Assembly: GCA_021781795.1 (NCBI GenBank)
Contig: JAJXWA010000026.1
Location: 1 to 32,768, forward strand
Direction: 5' to 3'
Length of the DNA stretch: 32,768 nt
Source of the DNA: Acidobacteriota bacterium
GTDB lineage: Bacteria; Acidobacteriota; Terriglobia; Terriglobales; Acidobacteriaceae
The notes below the pieces were generated by a model, which was not told the origin of the DNA, ran no database searches, and saw only the letters and a program-made list of their open reading frames with translations. The position numbers and the translations under genes were made by a program. Below, one piece after another: positions 23,158 to 30,933 of this stretch. Position 1 is the stretch's first letter, and each line of letters starts with the position of its first letter.

Positions 23158-23257
23158 TTTCCCACTCATGACGCCTGCTGCGCAGCCGTCATGAATGGGC
23201 ACCCGCTCTTCCCGCCCTAACAAGTTAGGACGGGGCACCCGGCGAAGATGGGGCACC
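23158..23257. repeat. Composite REP-like repeat cluster 1
   Basis: First unit: TTTCCCACT, stem CATGACG/CGTCATG, then gaatGGGCACCC (23158-23204). Second: a hairpin with core CCTAAC-AA-GTTAGG framed by CTTCCCGC and CGGGGCACCC (23208-23240). Third: the half unit GGCGAAGATGGGGCACC (23241-23257), matching the 3' arm of the RAYT-flanking REP. The cluster fills the gap between RNase T2 and the DUF1569 gene. Confidence 0.7.
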
Positions 23258-23259
23258 GG

Positions 23260-23712
23260 CTAGACCTGGAATTGGCGCAGATGATGATCGATGTGCTGAT
23301 AGATGAGGGCGGACCATTCCGCTGGGGTGAGCGGGCCGAAGAAGAAGTGCGGATGGCTGGTGCAGACGGCGGGTCCGCCGGCGGCGAAGCGGTCGATCCA
23401 TTCGCGCAGATGTTGCTGCTCGACTGCGAGGTCGCGCTGATCTTCGATGAGAAGGCTCTTGTTGGTCTTCACATTGCGGGGCATCGGCTTCTGGTTTACG
23501 ATCATCGACTTTTTCGCGAGGCGCCCAAAGAGCCGGCCCAGGAGGATGCGGCGGGGACGAATCTCTCCCATTGCCATCTGGATGCCGGCGGAGCAATGGG
23601 CGAGCGCCTGAGCGGGATTCATCGTGCCCCAGAGGGGCTGGCTGTCCGGCCGTAAGTTGGCGATCCGCTGCCTCAACTCTTCCACTATCGCCGGTTCAAA
23701 CAGATTTTTCAT
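23260..23712 (-). CDS. DUF1569 (DinB-like) protein
   Basis: The 150-residue protein begins MKNLFEPAIVEELRQRI and has PLWGTMNPAQALAHCSAGIQMAMGE (His39) and WSALIYQHIDHHLRQF (His140, His144), the metal-ligand pattern of this DinB-superfamily branch. The remaining block RNVKTNKSLL fits DUF1569. Activity is not known; relatives bind a metal and may be thiol-dependent transferases. GAGGA lies 8 bp before ATG 23712. Its stop is 2 bp from the repeat cluster at 23158-23257. Confidence 0.82.
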   Translation of the reverse strand: MKNLFEPAIVEELRQRIANLRPDSQPLWGTMNPAQALAHCSAGIQMAMGEIRPRRILLGRLFGRLAKKSMIVNQKPMPRNVKTNKSLLIEDQRDLAVEQQHLREWIDRFAAGGPAVCTSHPHFFFGPLTPAEWSALIYQHIDHHLRQFQV

Positions 23713-24033
23713 GGCGAGATTCCTCTGCCTCTGCGATGCGATGCTTCGTGCCGCTGATGGAAAGCGGCGGAGCGAATGGCTATCCGATTCTTCCACAGGT
23801 TTTCGGTTGAGGCGCAAGGCTTTTCGATCGCCGCTGCGGTGGCGCGCGTTGGCGAAGATGGGGGTGTCTGGAGATGGTGGTTGGTTGGGGTTCATGCTTT
23901 CCCACTCATGACGCCTGCTGCGCACGCGTCATGAATGAGGCACCTGCTCTTCCCGCCCTAACCAGTTAGGACGGGGCATCCGAAGATGGTGGTGGGTTGA
24001 AGCGAGGGGGGTTGGCGGCGTATTGTCCGGGTC
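23713..24033. other. Gene-free interval holding REP-like repeats
   Basis: This 321-bp divergent gap shows no gene. It holds a GGCGAAGATGGGGG half unit near 23852 and the composite repeat at 23898-23981. Promoters for the two flanking genes should lie here, but no clear -35/-10 pair was recognised. Confidence 0.5.
23898..23981. repeat. Composite REP-like repeat cluster 2
   Basis: Same two-unit arrangement as 23158-23240: stem CATGACGC/GCGTCATG (8 bp), then the hairpin CCTAAC-CA-GTTAGG framed by CTTCCCGC and CGGGGCATCC. The loop differs (CA instead of AA) while the stem is kept, as expected if folding is under selection. Confidence 0.7.
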
Positions 24034-25347
24034 ATGCACTGGACAACGCCGGAAGAGCGGCGGCGCATGGGGCAGTCGCGCCGCAAGCAGGTGGGGCGGC
24101 AGGCGCACGATGCGCTGAACGTGAAGGCGCGCACGGCAACGGCGCTGGAGCTGCTGCGAAGGGCCGAGCGCGGGCGGGTTCCGGCGCTGCTGAAGCTGAA
24201 ACATGAGCTGATGGCGCAGTCGCCGTTTGTGTACTTTCGCGGGGCTGTGGCGGTGATGGCTGCGGACCTGGCGGCGCTGCCGAATACGGGGCTGATGTGC
24301 CAGATCTGCGGGGATGCGCATGTGCGCAACGTGGGCGCGTATGCGGCTCCGGATGGGCGGCTGGTTTTTGACATCAACGATTTTGATGAGACGATTCGCG
24401 GGCCGTTTGAGTGGGACCTGAAACGAATGGCGACGTCGCTGGTGCTGGCGGGGCGCGAGAGCGGGCACAAGGAAGGCGCGGCGCGCGGTGCGGCAGAGAA
24501 GTGCGTGGAGCGCTACGCGGCGCTGATGCGGCAATTTTCCAGGATGCCGAGTCTGGATGTGACGCGGTATCAGGTGCACCGCATGGGGAATGTGCATCCA
24601 GTACACGATGCGCTGCTGAAGGCGGAGCGCGCGACGCCACAGCACACGCTTGAGCAACTGACGGCGCCGGTGAATGGGCAGCCGCATGCGGCGAGACGCT
24701 TCAAGGAGAGCAAGCCGATGCGCACGCGGGTGACAGGGGCGCAGGCAGAAAAGGTGCTTGGCGCGCTGGAGCCCTACAAGGAGATGTTGGAGCCGCAGCG
24801 GCGGCATCTGCTGGGGCTTTATCGGCCGGTGGATGTGGCGTTCAAGGTGGTGGGGACGGGGTCGGTGGGACTGCGGGATTACTGCATTTACTTTGAAGGC
24901 ATTGGGACGGGCGATCCGCTGTTTCTGCAGGTGAAGGAAGAGGCGGCGTCGGCGTATACGGCGTATCTGCCGGAGGCGCAGGGAGCGGCGCATGCGGGGC
25001 AGCGCGTGGTGGAGGGCCAGCGCGCGATGCAGGTGCAGTCGGACCCGTTTCTGGGATGGACGCACATGGGCGGGCGGCAGTATCTGGTGCGGCAGCTGAA
25101 CGATCACAAGGGATCGATTGAGGTGGCGGACCTGGCGGGCGGCGGGCTGGAGGCGTTTGCGGAGCTGTGCGGTGAGCTGCTGGCGCGGGGCCATGCGCGG
25201 TCGTCGGACCCGCTGGCGATTGCGGGGTATCTGGGACAGGGGGATGGATTTGCGGAGGCGCTGGGGCGGTTTGGGGCGCTGTATGCGGACCAGACGGAGC
25301 GGGACTGGCAGGCACTGCGAAGGGCGGGGCGGATTTTGAAGATTTGA
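24034..25347 (+). CDS. DUF2252 family protein
   Basis: The 437-residue protein has the family pattern: FVYFRGAV (71-78), CGDAHVRNVGAY, FDINDFDETIRGPFEWDLKRMATSL, and later FKVVGTGSVGLRDYCIYFEG and LFLQVKEEA. The GDxHxxN and DFD motifs resemble the catalytic and metal-binding loops of aminoglycoside-phosphotransferase-like kinases, so a phosphotransfer role is likely but the substrate is unknown. ATG 24034 gives the full N-terminal segment; the ribosome site is weak and ATG 24067 is possible. It is flanked on both sides by REP-like repeats. Confidence 0.87.
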   Translation: MHWTTPEERRRMGQSRRKQVGRQAHDALNVKARTATALELLRRAERGRVPALLKLKHELMAQSPFVYFRGAVAVMAADLAALPNTGLMCQICGDAHVRNVGAYAAPDGRLVFDINDFDETIRGPFEWDLKRMATSLVLAGRESGHKEGAARGAAEKCVERYAALMRQFSRMPSLDVTRYQVHRMGNVHPVHDALLKAERATPQHTLEQLTAPVNGQPHAARRFKESKPMRTRVTGAQAEKVLGALEPYKEMLEPQRRHLLGLYRPVDVAFKVVGTGSVGLRDYCIYFEGIGTGDPLFLQVKEEAASAYTAYLPEAQGAAHAGQRVVEGQRAMQVQSDPFLGWTHMGGRQYLVRQLNDHKGSIEVADLAGGGLEAFAELCGELLARGHARSSDPLAIAGYLGQGDGFAEALGRFGALYADQTERDWQALRRAGRILKI

Positions 25348-25381
25348 AGCTGGTGGAGATTTACTCTGCGAGGGTTGGTGG

Positions 25382-25429
25382 TTTCCCACTCATGGCGTCT
25401 GCTGTGCACGCGTCATACATGGGGCACCC
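25382..25429. repeat. REP-like repeat, degraded copy
   Basis: TTTCCCACT, CATGGCGT..GCGTCATA, then catGGGGCACCC. It aligns with the first unit at 23158 and 23898, with stem mismatches; the CCTAAC hairpin is absent here. Confidence 0.6.
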
Positions 25430-25456
25430 CTTACGGTGGTGAGTTGAGAGAATGAT

Positions 25457-25507
25457 TTCCACCTTAGCCGCTGCGCCAACGGCGCGCATCGGCGAAGTTG
25501 GGGCACC
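25457..25507. repeat. Variant REP-like hairpin before the isomerase-like gene
   Basis: TTTCCACCTTAGCC at the 5' side and GGCGAAGTTGGGGCACC at the 3' side have the outer pattern of the RAYT-flanking REP. GCGCCAAC and GTTGGGGC can pair with one mismatch. It ends 26 bp before the 25534 start. Confidence 0.5.
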
Positions 25508-25533
25508 TGGAATTGCGTTGTTGAAGGAGAGAG

Positions 25534-26439
25534 ATGAATCGCAGGGAGTTTACGCAGGCGATGGCGGCGGCGATGCTGGGTGCGGCGGGACCGGTGACGG
25601 CAAGGGCCGAGGGCGCGGGTGCGGCGGAGACGAAGAAAAGCGCGCCGTTTCCGCTTTCGGTGATGCTGTGGACGATTTCACCGAACCTGCCGTTTGAAGA
25701 CCGGCTGGCGAAGGTGGCCGATGCAGGCTACCGGAACGTGGAGCTTGTGGGCGAGTACGCGCACTGGAGCGATGCGGACTATGCGCGAGCGAAGATTGCG
25801 AAGCGGCAACTGGGCGTGGAATTCGATGCGACGGCGGGGCTGGGGCATGGCGTGGCGGACCCTGCGGCGCGGGATGCGTTTCTGGCGGATCTGAAGGCGG
25901 CGCTGACGCCGATGGAGACGCTGGAGTGTCCGGCGATGATTGTGCTCTCAGGCAATGTGGTGCAGGGGCTGACGCGCGAGGCGCAGCATGCGGCGGCGGT
26001 GGAGACGCTGAAGCGCGCGGCGGAGGTGGTGGAGAAGCGGACGATTCGCGGGGAGAAGGTGCGGCTGCTGCTGGAGTGCATTGACCCGGAGGAGAATCCG
26101 CGGTATTTTCTGACGCGGGCTACGGAGGCGATTGAGATTGTGCGGGCGGTGGATCATCCGCAGGTGCAGTTTCTCTACGACCTGTTCCATGAGCAGATTG
26201 CCGAGGGGAATCTGATGGAGAAGCTGAACCAGCATATCGACGTGATCGGGCTGATTCACGTGGCGGATGTGCCGGGGCGGCATCAGCCGGGGACGGGCGA
26301 AATCAATTATGGAAATATCTTTCGCAGGCTGGCGGAGCTGAAGTACCGGCGGACGGTGGCGATGGAGTTCAAGGCGATGGGGGATGAGGTGACTGCGCTG
26401 CGGGGAGCGCGGCAACTGGCGGAGTCGGCGGCCCCGTGA
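25534..26439 (+). CDS. Hydroxypyruvate isomerase-like TIM-barrel protein, probably Tat-exported
   Basis: The 301-residue protein begins MNRREFTQAMAAAMLGAAG, a twin-arginine signal. The barrel shows LSVMLWTISP, VELVGEYA, LLLECIDPEEN, VQFLYDLFHEQ, IHVADVPGRHQPGTGEINY and AMEFKAMGDE. HVADxPGRxxPGTGEINY is the hydroxypyruvate isomerase signature, with Glu, Asp, His and Glu ligands for a divalent metal. Cytosolic Hyi interconverts hydroxypyruvate and tartronate semialdehyde; an exported one probably acts on another sugar-derived substrate. The next gene begins 12 bp downstream, so they are likely co-transcribed. REP-like repeats fill the upstream gap. Confidence 0.87.
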   Translation: MNRREFTQAMAAAMLGAAGPVTARAEGAGAAETKKSAPFPLSVMLWTISPNLPFEDRLAKVADAGYRNVELVGEYAHWSDADYARAKIAKRQLGVEFDATAGLGHGVADPAARDAFLADLKAALTPMETLECPAMIVLSGNVVQGLTREAQHAAAVETLKRAAEVVEKRTIRGEKVRLLLECIDPEENPRYFLTRATEAIEIVRAVDHPQVQFLYDLFHEQIAEGNLMEKLNQHIDVIGLIHVADVPGRHQPGTGEINYGNIFRRLAELKYRRTVAMEFKAMGDEVTALRGARQLAESAAP

Positions 26440-26451
26440 AAGGAGCTTGGG

Positions 26452-26838
26452 ATGGCGGACATTGCGCACGATGCAGTGGCGAGGCAGTTGCTGGCGCTGG
26501 AGGAGGCGTTGCTGGATCCGACGGTGCGGAAGAATGCGGAGCGCGTGGATGCGCTGCTGGATGAGGGGTTCAGTGAATTTGGCTCATCGGGCAAGGTGTG
26601 GACGCGCGATGCCGTGCTGAAGATGCTGGCGCAGGAGACGGGATACAGCGCGCCGCTGGTGATGGATTATGCGTGCCATTCGCTGGCGATGGGGGTGGCG
26701 CTGGTGACCTACCGGGCGCTGGGTGTGGACGCAGCGACAAAGAAGCCGCAGTCTACGCTGCGGAGTTCGGTGTGGGTGAGGCGAGAACAGGGATGGCGTA
26801 TCCGCTTCCACCAGGGGACGCGTGCGACCACTGCTTGA
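26452..26838 (+). CDS. DUF4440 / NTF2-like small protein
   Basis: The 128-residue protein reads LLALEEALLDPTVRKNAERVDALLDEGFSEFGSSGKVWTRD, then ALVTYRAL and STLRSSVWVRREQGWRIRFHQGT. This is the NTF2-like cone fold of DUF4440 proteins, many with unknown roles in stress or secondary metabolism. AAGGAG precedes ATG 26452. It sits 12 bp after the isomerase-like gene. Confidence 0.82.
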   Translation: MADIAHDAVARQLLALEEALLDPTVRKNAERVDALLDEGFSEFGSSGKVWTRDAVLKMLAQETGYSAPLVMDYACHSLAMGVALVTYRALGVDAATKKPQSTLRSSVWVRREQGWRIRFHQGTRATTA

Positions 26839-26855
26839 ATGCCGGTGCGCGGTGA

Positions 26856-27008
26856 TTACACTTCGTGCCGTTTGAAGAGGTCGTCCTTTTCACGGCACGG
26901 ACACTTGGTGCACTCGATGCAGCAAACGAGCAGGACTGCCATGCCGAGTGTGACCAACACCGCGAGCACGTTCGCATTCAAGGCAAAGAAGTGAGCAAGT
27001 ACGCGCAT
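26856..27008 (-). CDS. Possible small Cys-rich membrane protein
   Basis: A 50-residue frame, MRVLAHFFALNANVLAVLVT and onward, has one hydrophobic helix (about 9-30) followed by CCIECTKCPCREKDD, five Cys within ten residues. Cys-x2-Cys-x2-Cys-x-Cys could bind a metal or iron-sulfur cluster. An upstream ATG at 27020 is possible and no strong ribosome site is seen. The rest of the 26839-27179 gap shows no other gene. It could be a chance frame. Confidence 0.4.
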   Translation of the reverse strand: MRVLAHFFALNANVLAVLVTLGMAVLLVCCIECTKCPCREKDDLFKRHEV

Positions 27009-27179
27009 AATCCACAACATATGCCGCACTCCATTCGCGCTGGCCGCTCCGGCGTGGTGCAAGAAGGAGCGAGCCCCGGCGCCGGAGTTCCGGCGACACA
27101 AGTGTAGCACTGTTGCAGGAGGGCTGGCAGGGCGGAATGTGCTTGCGGAATGGCGAAGATAAGACGAAAATAGCGGGCA

Positions 27180-28580
27180 ATGGATGACGAGCCCAATTCG
27201 GGAGCGGGTGAGGAGCGGATCGAGCCGTTTGCGGAGGCATGGGAGGCCGTTCCGGAGGATAGGCCGCGGGCGGAGCCGGCTCTGGTGGCGGACGGCGGGC
27301 CGTGCGTGAACTGGCTGTTTGTGGACCTGAACTCGTATTTTGCGTCGGTGGAGCAGCAGGTGCGGCCGGAGCTGCGGGGGCGGCCGGTGGCGGTGGTACC
27401 GATGATGGCGGACACAACCTGCTGTATTGCGGCGAGTTATGAGGCGAAGGCGTTCGGGGTGAAGACGGGCACGCTGGTGGGCGACGCGAAGCGGTTGTGT
27501 CCGGGGCTGGAGCTGGTGGAGGCGCGGCACGAGATCTATGTGGAATATCACCACCGGATTGTGGAGGCAGTGGAGAGCTGTGTGCCGGTGACGGCGGTGC
27601 TGTCGATTGACGAGATGGCGTGCCGGCTGATGGGGCGGGAGCGTCCGCTGCTGGCGGCGATGGAGCTGGGGCGGCGGGTGAAGGCGCGGATTCGCGAGCA
27701 GGTCGGCGAGATGCTGCGCAGCTCGGTAGGGCTGGCGACGAACCGGTTTCTGGCGAAAGTGGCGAGCGACATGGAGAAGCCGGACGGGCTGGTGGCGCTG
27801 CCTTTGGATATTTTGCCGGAGGCGCTGCGGACGCTGACGCTGCGAGATCTGCCGGGGATTGGGGCGCGGACGGAGAAGCGGCTGCAGGCGAAGGGCATTG
27901 ACTCGATGGAGAAGCTGCTGGGACTGAGCTGCGAGGAGGCCGGCGAGGTGTGGGGCTCAGTGTGGGGCGAGCGGCTGTGGCACTGGCTCCAGGGCGAAGA
28001 CTTCGACATGGGAGAGACGGAGCATCTGAAGTCGCTGAGCCACCAGCACGTGCTGGCTCCGGAGCTGCGGACGCCGGAGAAGGCGTGGGCGGTGGCGCAC
28101 AAGCTGCTGCATAAGGCGGCGATGCGGCTGCGGAAGGAAAGGCTGTGGGCCAGCGGGATCGGGCTGGCGGTGGGTTTTGCGGTGGGACGCACGGGCAGCG
28201 GCGAGGGGATGGCCCCGCTGAGCAACTTTGGCACGCCGACGAAGGGATGGAAGAGCGAGCTGCGGCTGAGCGAGTGCCAGGATAACCAGACGCTGATTGC
28301 GGCGCTGCGGCGGTTGTGGGAGCAGCGGCCGCAGGGGCCGGGGCATGAGCATCCGTGCTTTCTGGCGGTGCAGTTGACGGGACTGGTGCCGGACCGGCTG
28401 CACTCACTGAATCTGTTTGACGCGGTGGACGATGCGCCGGGCCGGAAGCGGCTGCTGGAGGCGATGGACGCGTTGAACAACAAGTACGGGATGCAGACGC
28501 TGGCTCCGGCAACGATGCTGACGGCGTACAAGGCTGCGCCGACGCGGATTGCGTTTCACAGCATTCCGGATCTGTTCTGA
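27180..28580 (+). CDS. Y-family DNA polymerase, UmuC-like
   Basis: The 466-residue polymerase has FVDLNSYFASVEQ (metal ligand Asp49), AVVPMMADTTCCIAASYEAKAFGV and the catalytic LSIDEMA (Asp144, Glu145). LPGIGARTEKRL forms the helix-hairpin-helix. The C-terminal half reads QLTGLVPDRLHSLNLFDAVDD: SLNLF (409-413) matches UmuC's QLNLF beta-clamp motif, and the protein ends IPDLF, which could be a second clamp contact. It performs error-prone bypass of lesions. No umuD, imuA or lexA homologue is in the window. A 40-residue acidic N-terminal extension precedes the domain. It could also be named a DinB-like polymerase. Confidence 0.9.
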   Translation: MDDEPNSGAGEERIEPFAEAWEAVPEDRPRAEPALVADGGPCVNWLFVDLNSYFASVEQQVRPELRGRPVAVVPMMADTTCCIAASYEAKAFGVKTGTLVGDAKRLCPGLELVEARHEIYVEYHHRIVEAVESCVPVTAVLSIDEMACRLMGRERPLLAAMELGRRVKARIREQVGEMLRSSVGLATNRFLAKVASDMEKPDGLVALPLDILPEALRTLTLRDLPGIGARTEKRLQAKGIDSMEKLLGLSCEEAGEVWGSVWGERLWHWLQGEDFDMGETEHLKSLSHQHVLAPELRTPEKAWAVAHKLLHKAAMRLRKERLWASGIGLAVGFAVGRTGSGEGMAPLSNFGTPTKGWKSELRLSECQDNQTLIAALRRLWEQRPQGPGHEHPCFLAVQLTGLVPDRLHSLNLFDAVDDAPGRKRLLEAMDALNNKYGMQTLAPATMLTAYKAAPTRIAFHSIPDLF

Positions 28581-28644
28581 GAAGCAGAGAGTGCTGCGGC
28601 GGATGGGTGAAAGAGGAATAGAATTCGTGCACATGGAGGTCGCG

Positions 28645-28932
28645 ATGGAGACGAGTGTGTGGAGGAAGCCGAGCGCGCTGCTGGCCTTGGCGGTTCCGGT
28701 GGCGGCTCTGTGCGTGGTGCTGGGGCATGTGGCGCTGTACGGCCTGGTGCATGAGGCCGATGAGGGCGCGACGGCGCATGCGTGGCAACTGCTGATGGTG
28801 GCCGAGGCGGCGCTGGTGGTGGTGTTTGCGCGGCGCTGGCTGCCGCGGGCGCGCGCCGCGACGTTGCGCGTGCTGGCGGTGGTCGCCGGCGTGATGCTGG
28901 CGAACATGGCGGCGGTGTACTTCCTGACGTAG
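28645..28932 (+). CDS. Small three-helix membrane protein, unknown
   Basis: The 95-residue protein has hydrophobic stretches at about 11-35 (ALLALAVPVAALCVVLGHVA), 45-61 and 74-94. I do not recognise a family. ATG 28645 is preferred because GGAGG lies 5 bp upstream; 28603 and 28633 are in frame. It begins 64 bp after the polymerase stop on the same strand and converges with the M48 gene across 9 bp. Confidence 0.65.
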   Translation: METSVWRKPSALLALAVPVAALCVVLGHVALYGLVHEADEGATAHAWQLLMVAEAALVVVFARRWLPRARAATLRVLAVVAGVMLANMAAVYFLT

Positions 28933-28941
28933 GCGACCCGG

Positions 28942-30450
28942 CTATCTGAGCGCGTAGGTAGCAAGGATGTGCTTGAACGCAGGCCGGAGCGCGTTGAAGT
29001 TCTTTTCCGGAGCAATGAAGACAAGATAGCCGAGGGAGCCGTCGGGTCGCTGGACGGTGACGAGCCAGTCGCGCTCGGGCATGGGCTTGCCGGCGGTGGC
29101 GAGCGGCGAATTGCTGAGGAACTCCATGCTGAGCGCGGGCTTGTGGCTGACGGTGAGGGACGAAGCGTCTGTGACGGCGGCCATGCCGGGATTGCCCTGC
29201 TGGATACTCTGGACGAGCGCGTCGGTCTGCTGCTGGAGTGTTCCCTGCCCCTGGTAGTGATCGAGGATGACGCCGTACGCGGTGGCGGGCTGGCCGCTGG
29301 CGTCTGTGCCGGTGCCGCCGGGCGGCGCGATGGTGACGGAGGATTGCGCGTCGCCGGTGACGGTCCAGTTGCGCGGGTAGCGGAGGGTGTAGAGCGAGTG
29401 GGTGAAGGTGTTCAGGGAAGAGCCCGGCTGCCAGTGGAGGTTGGGGTCGAGGGTTGCAGTGGCGGCCGTTGAAGCCGAGGGCGTGCCGCTGGAGGGTGGG
29501 TTGGCGGGCGCGGAGGCGGCAGTTGTGGATGCACTGCCGGCGACGGCGGCGACCTCGGGCGGGAGCGATGGCTGGGACTTCTTCCACGCGCCAGCCTTGA
29601 TTTCGTCGGCGGTGGCGGCGTGGAGCTTGACTGCATCCGCGTGCATGGCGACAAACTGCGGGGAATTGGTGATCTCGTTGGTTTTGGGTGGGAGAGTCGC
29701 GATCTCCTGATTGACGTAGCCGATGCGGTTGCCGGGGTTGGGGTGATCGCTGAGCAGCTGCGCGCCGCCAGCGCCGTATTTTGCCTGGATGGTCTCAAAG
29801 AACTGCGGGAGGGCGCGGGGATCGTAGCCGGCGTCGTAGAGGATGTCGGTGCCCATGAGGTCGGCCTGCTTTTCGTCGTCACGGGACATGCGGAGAAAGG
29901 TGAGGCCGGCGACGGAGCTGATGCCCTGCTGGGCGATGGCGCCGGCGGTGCCGGGGAGCAGAATGCCGGCGAGCGCGCCGCCGATGCCGGCGAGGATGCT
30001 GGGAACCTGCTGGCGGGCCATGTTGCAGGTGGAGTGGCGCTGGACGATGTGGGAGATTTCGTGGGCCATGACGCCGGCGAGCTGGGCTTCGTCGGTGGCG
30101 GCCTGAACGGTGCCAAGATTGATGAAGATGTCGCCGCCGGGCAGGGCGAAGGCGTTGATGTCTGCAGAATTCACAACGTGGAACTGAAAGGGCCAGCGAT
30201 AGCCGGGCGCGAACTGGACGAGCCGGGCGCCGAGCGAGCGGACGTACTGCGAGACGGGGCTGGAGTCGGGCAGGATGGGCTGCGTCTGGTAGACCTGCGC
30301 CATGGCCTTGTAGCCGAGCTGAACTTCCTGCGGCTGGGTGTAGGGATTATTGCAGGGAGTGGGCTGGAAGCGGGCTTGGGCGAGTGGAGCGCACGCGAGG
30401 ACAGCGGAGAAGAGGAAAAAGAACGGACGCAGAACAGAATGGCTGGTCAT
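28942..30450 (-). CDS. Secreted M48-family metalloprotease
   Basis: The 502-residue protein has a Sec signal (MTSHSVLRPFFFLFSAVLAC) and a peptidase M48 domain. GVMAHEISHIVQRH holds the HExxH zinc site (His130, Glu131, His134), and SRDDEKQADLMG supplies the third ligand Glu193. DHPNPGNRIGYVNQEI closes the domain. Residues about 310-350 are a Ser/Thr/Pro/Ala-rich linker leading to a C-terminal domain of unknown fold (RYPRNWTVTGD...). This fits the BepA/YfgC branch of periplasmic chaperone-proteases involved in outer-membrane protein quality control, minus visible TPRs. GGAGGG precedes ATG 30450. It is divergent from padR. Confidence 0.88.
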   Translation of the reverse strand: MTSHSVLRPFFFLFSAVLACAPLAQARFQPTPCNNPYTQPQEVQLGYKAMAQVYQTQPILPDSSPVSQYVRSLGARLVQFAPGYRWPFQFHVVNSADINAFALPGGDIFINLGTVQAATDEAQLAGVMAHEISHIVQRHSTCNMARQQVPSILAGIGGALAGILLPGTAGAIAQQGISSVAGLTFLRMSRDDEKQADLMGTDILYDAGYDPRALPQFFETIQAKYGAGGAQLLSDHPNPGNRIGYVNQEIATLPPKTNEITNSPQFVAMHADAVKLHAATADEIKAGAWKKSQPSLPPEVAAVAGSASTTAASAPANPPSSGTPSASTAATATLDPNLHWQPGSSLNTFTHSLYTLRYPRNWTVTGDAQSSVTIAPPGGTGTDASGQPATAYGVILDHYQGQGTLQQQTDALVQSIQQGNPGMAAVTDASSLTVSHKPALSMEFLSNSPLATAGKPMPERDWLVTVQRPDGSLGYLVFIAPEKNFNALRPAFKHILATYALR

Positions 30451-30530
30451 AGACGCCCTCCGTACATGGAGCCGATGCCGAGGACAGTGTACGCCCGCGT
30501 GGAGGACGCGGCGGGGTAGAGCGAATTTAC

Positions 30531-30559
30531 TTGACGGCATACACTGTGTGATATACAGT
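30531..30559 (+). promoter_or_regulatory. Probable padR promoter
   Basis: TTGACG (30531-30536) and TACAGT (30554-30559) form a -35/-10 pair with 17-bp spacing. The -10 overlaps an inverted repeat, so a bound repressor would block RNA polymerase. Confidence 0.55.
30543..30559. promoter_or_regulatory. Candidate PadR operator
   Basis: ACTGT and ACAGT form a perfect inverted repeat around 7 bases. It covers the -10 region of the padR promoter, consistent with autorepression. Confidence 0.5.
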
Positions 30560-30564
30560 ATGTT

Positions 30565-30577
30565 TCGTACGGTACGA
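30565..30577. promoter_or_regulatory. Second palindrome in the padR leader
   Basis: TCGTAC-G-GTACGA is a perfect 13-bp palindrome between the promoter and the ribosome site GAGGG (30576-30580). It could be a second regulator site or a translation-affecting hairpin. Confidence 0.45.
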
Positions 30578-30585
30578 GGGCTGGC

Positions 30586-30933
30586 ATGACGCTGATGGAG
30601 AACCTGTTTGAAAACCTGCGGCTGGAGCTTCGGCGGGGGTGCCTGACGCTGGCAGTGCTGCTGCAACTGCGCGAGGAGCACTACGGGTACACGCTGCGGA
30701 AGGCGCTGGCGGTGCGGGGGATGGAAATCGACGAAAACACGCTCTATCCGCTGCTGCGGCGGCTGGAGGCGCAGGGACTACTGACGAGCGAGTGGCGCGA
30801 AGAGGAGAAGCGGAACAAGCGCTTCTACCGGTTGTCGGCTGAGGGCGCGCCGGTGCTGGAGCTGCTGCTGGCGGAGTGGCAGAGCCTGAATGCAGCGATT
30901 GAGACAATCCGCCAGCAAGGCAAGGGGGAGTGA
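30586..30933 (+). CDS. PadR-family transcriptional regulator
   Basis: The 115-residue protein has the winged-helix of PadR: LTLAVLLQLREEHYGYTLRKALAVRGMEIDENTLYPLLRRLEAQGLLTSEW followed by the wing NKRFYRLSAEG and a dimerisation helix. PadR repressors bind inverted repeats and often respond to small molecules or antibiotics. Its stop overlaps the next gene's start (TGATG at 30931-30935), the usual PadR-HAAS arrangement. The palindromes just upstream are likely targets. Confidence 0.92.
   Translation: MTLMENLFENLRLELRRGCLTLAVLLQLREEHYGYTLRKALAVRGMEIDENTLYPLLRRLEAQGLLTSEWREEEKRNKRFYRLSAEGAPVLELLLAEWQSLNAAIETIRQQGKGE

Noticed and set aside
23158..23981. Repeated hairpins as a CRISPR array
   Set aside because: Units are palindromic, few, uneven in spacing and separated by a gene; there are no regular spacers or cas genes.
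26890..28788. A 632-codon minus-strand open frame across the Y-family polymerase
   Set aside because: It is Pro/Ser/Ala-rich low-complexity translation and overlaps a clear polymerase gene, so it is a GC-bias artefact.
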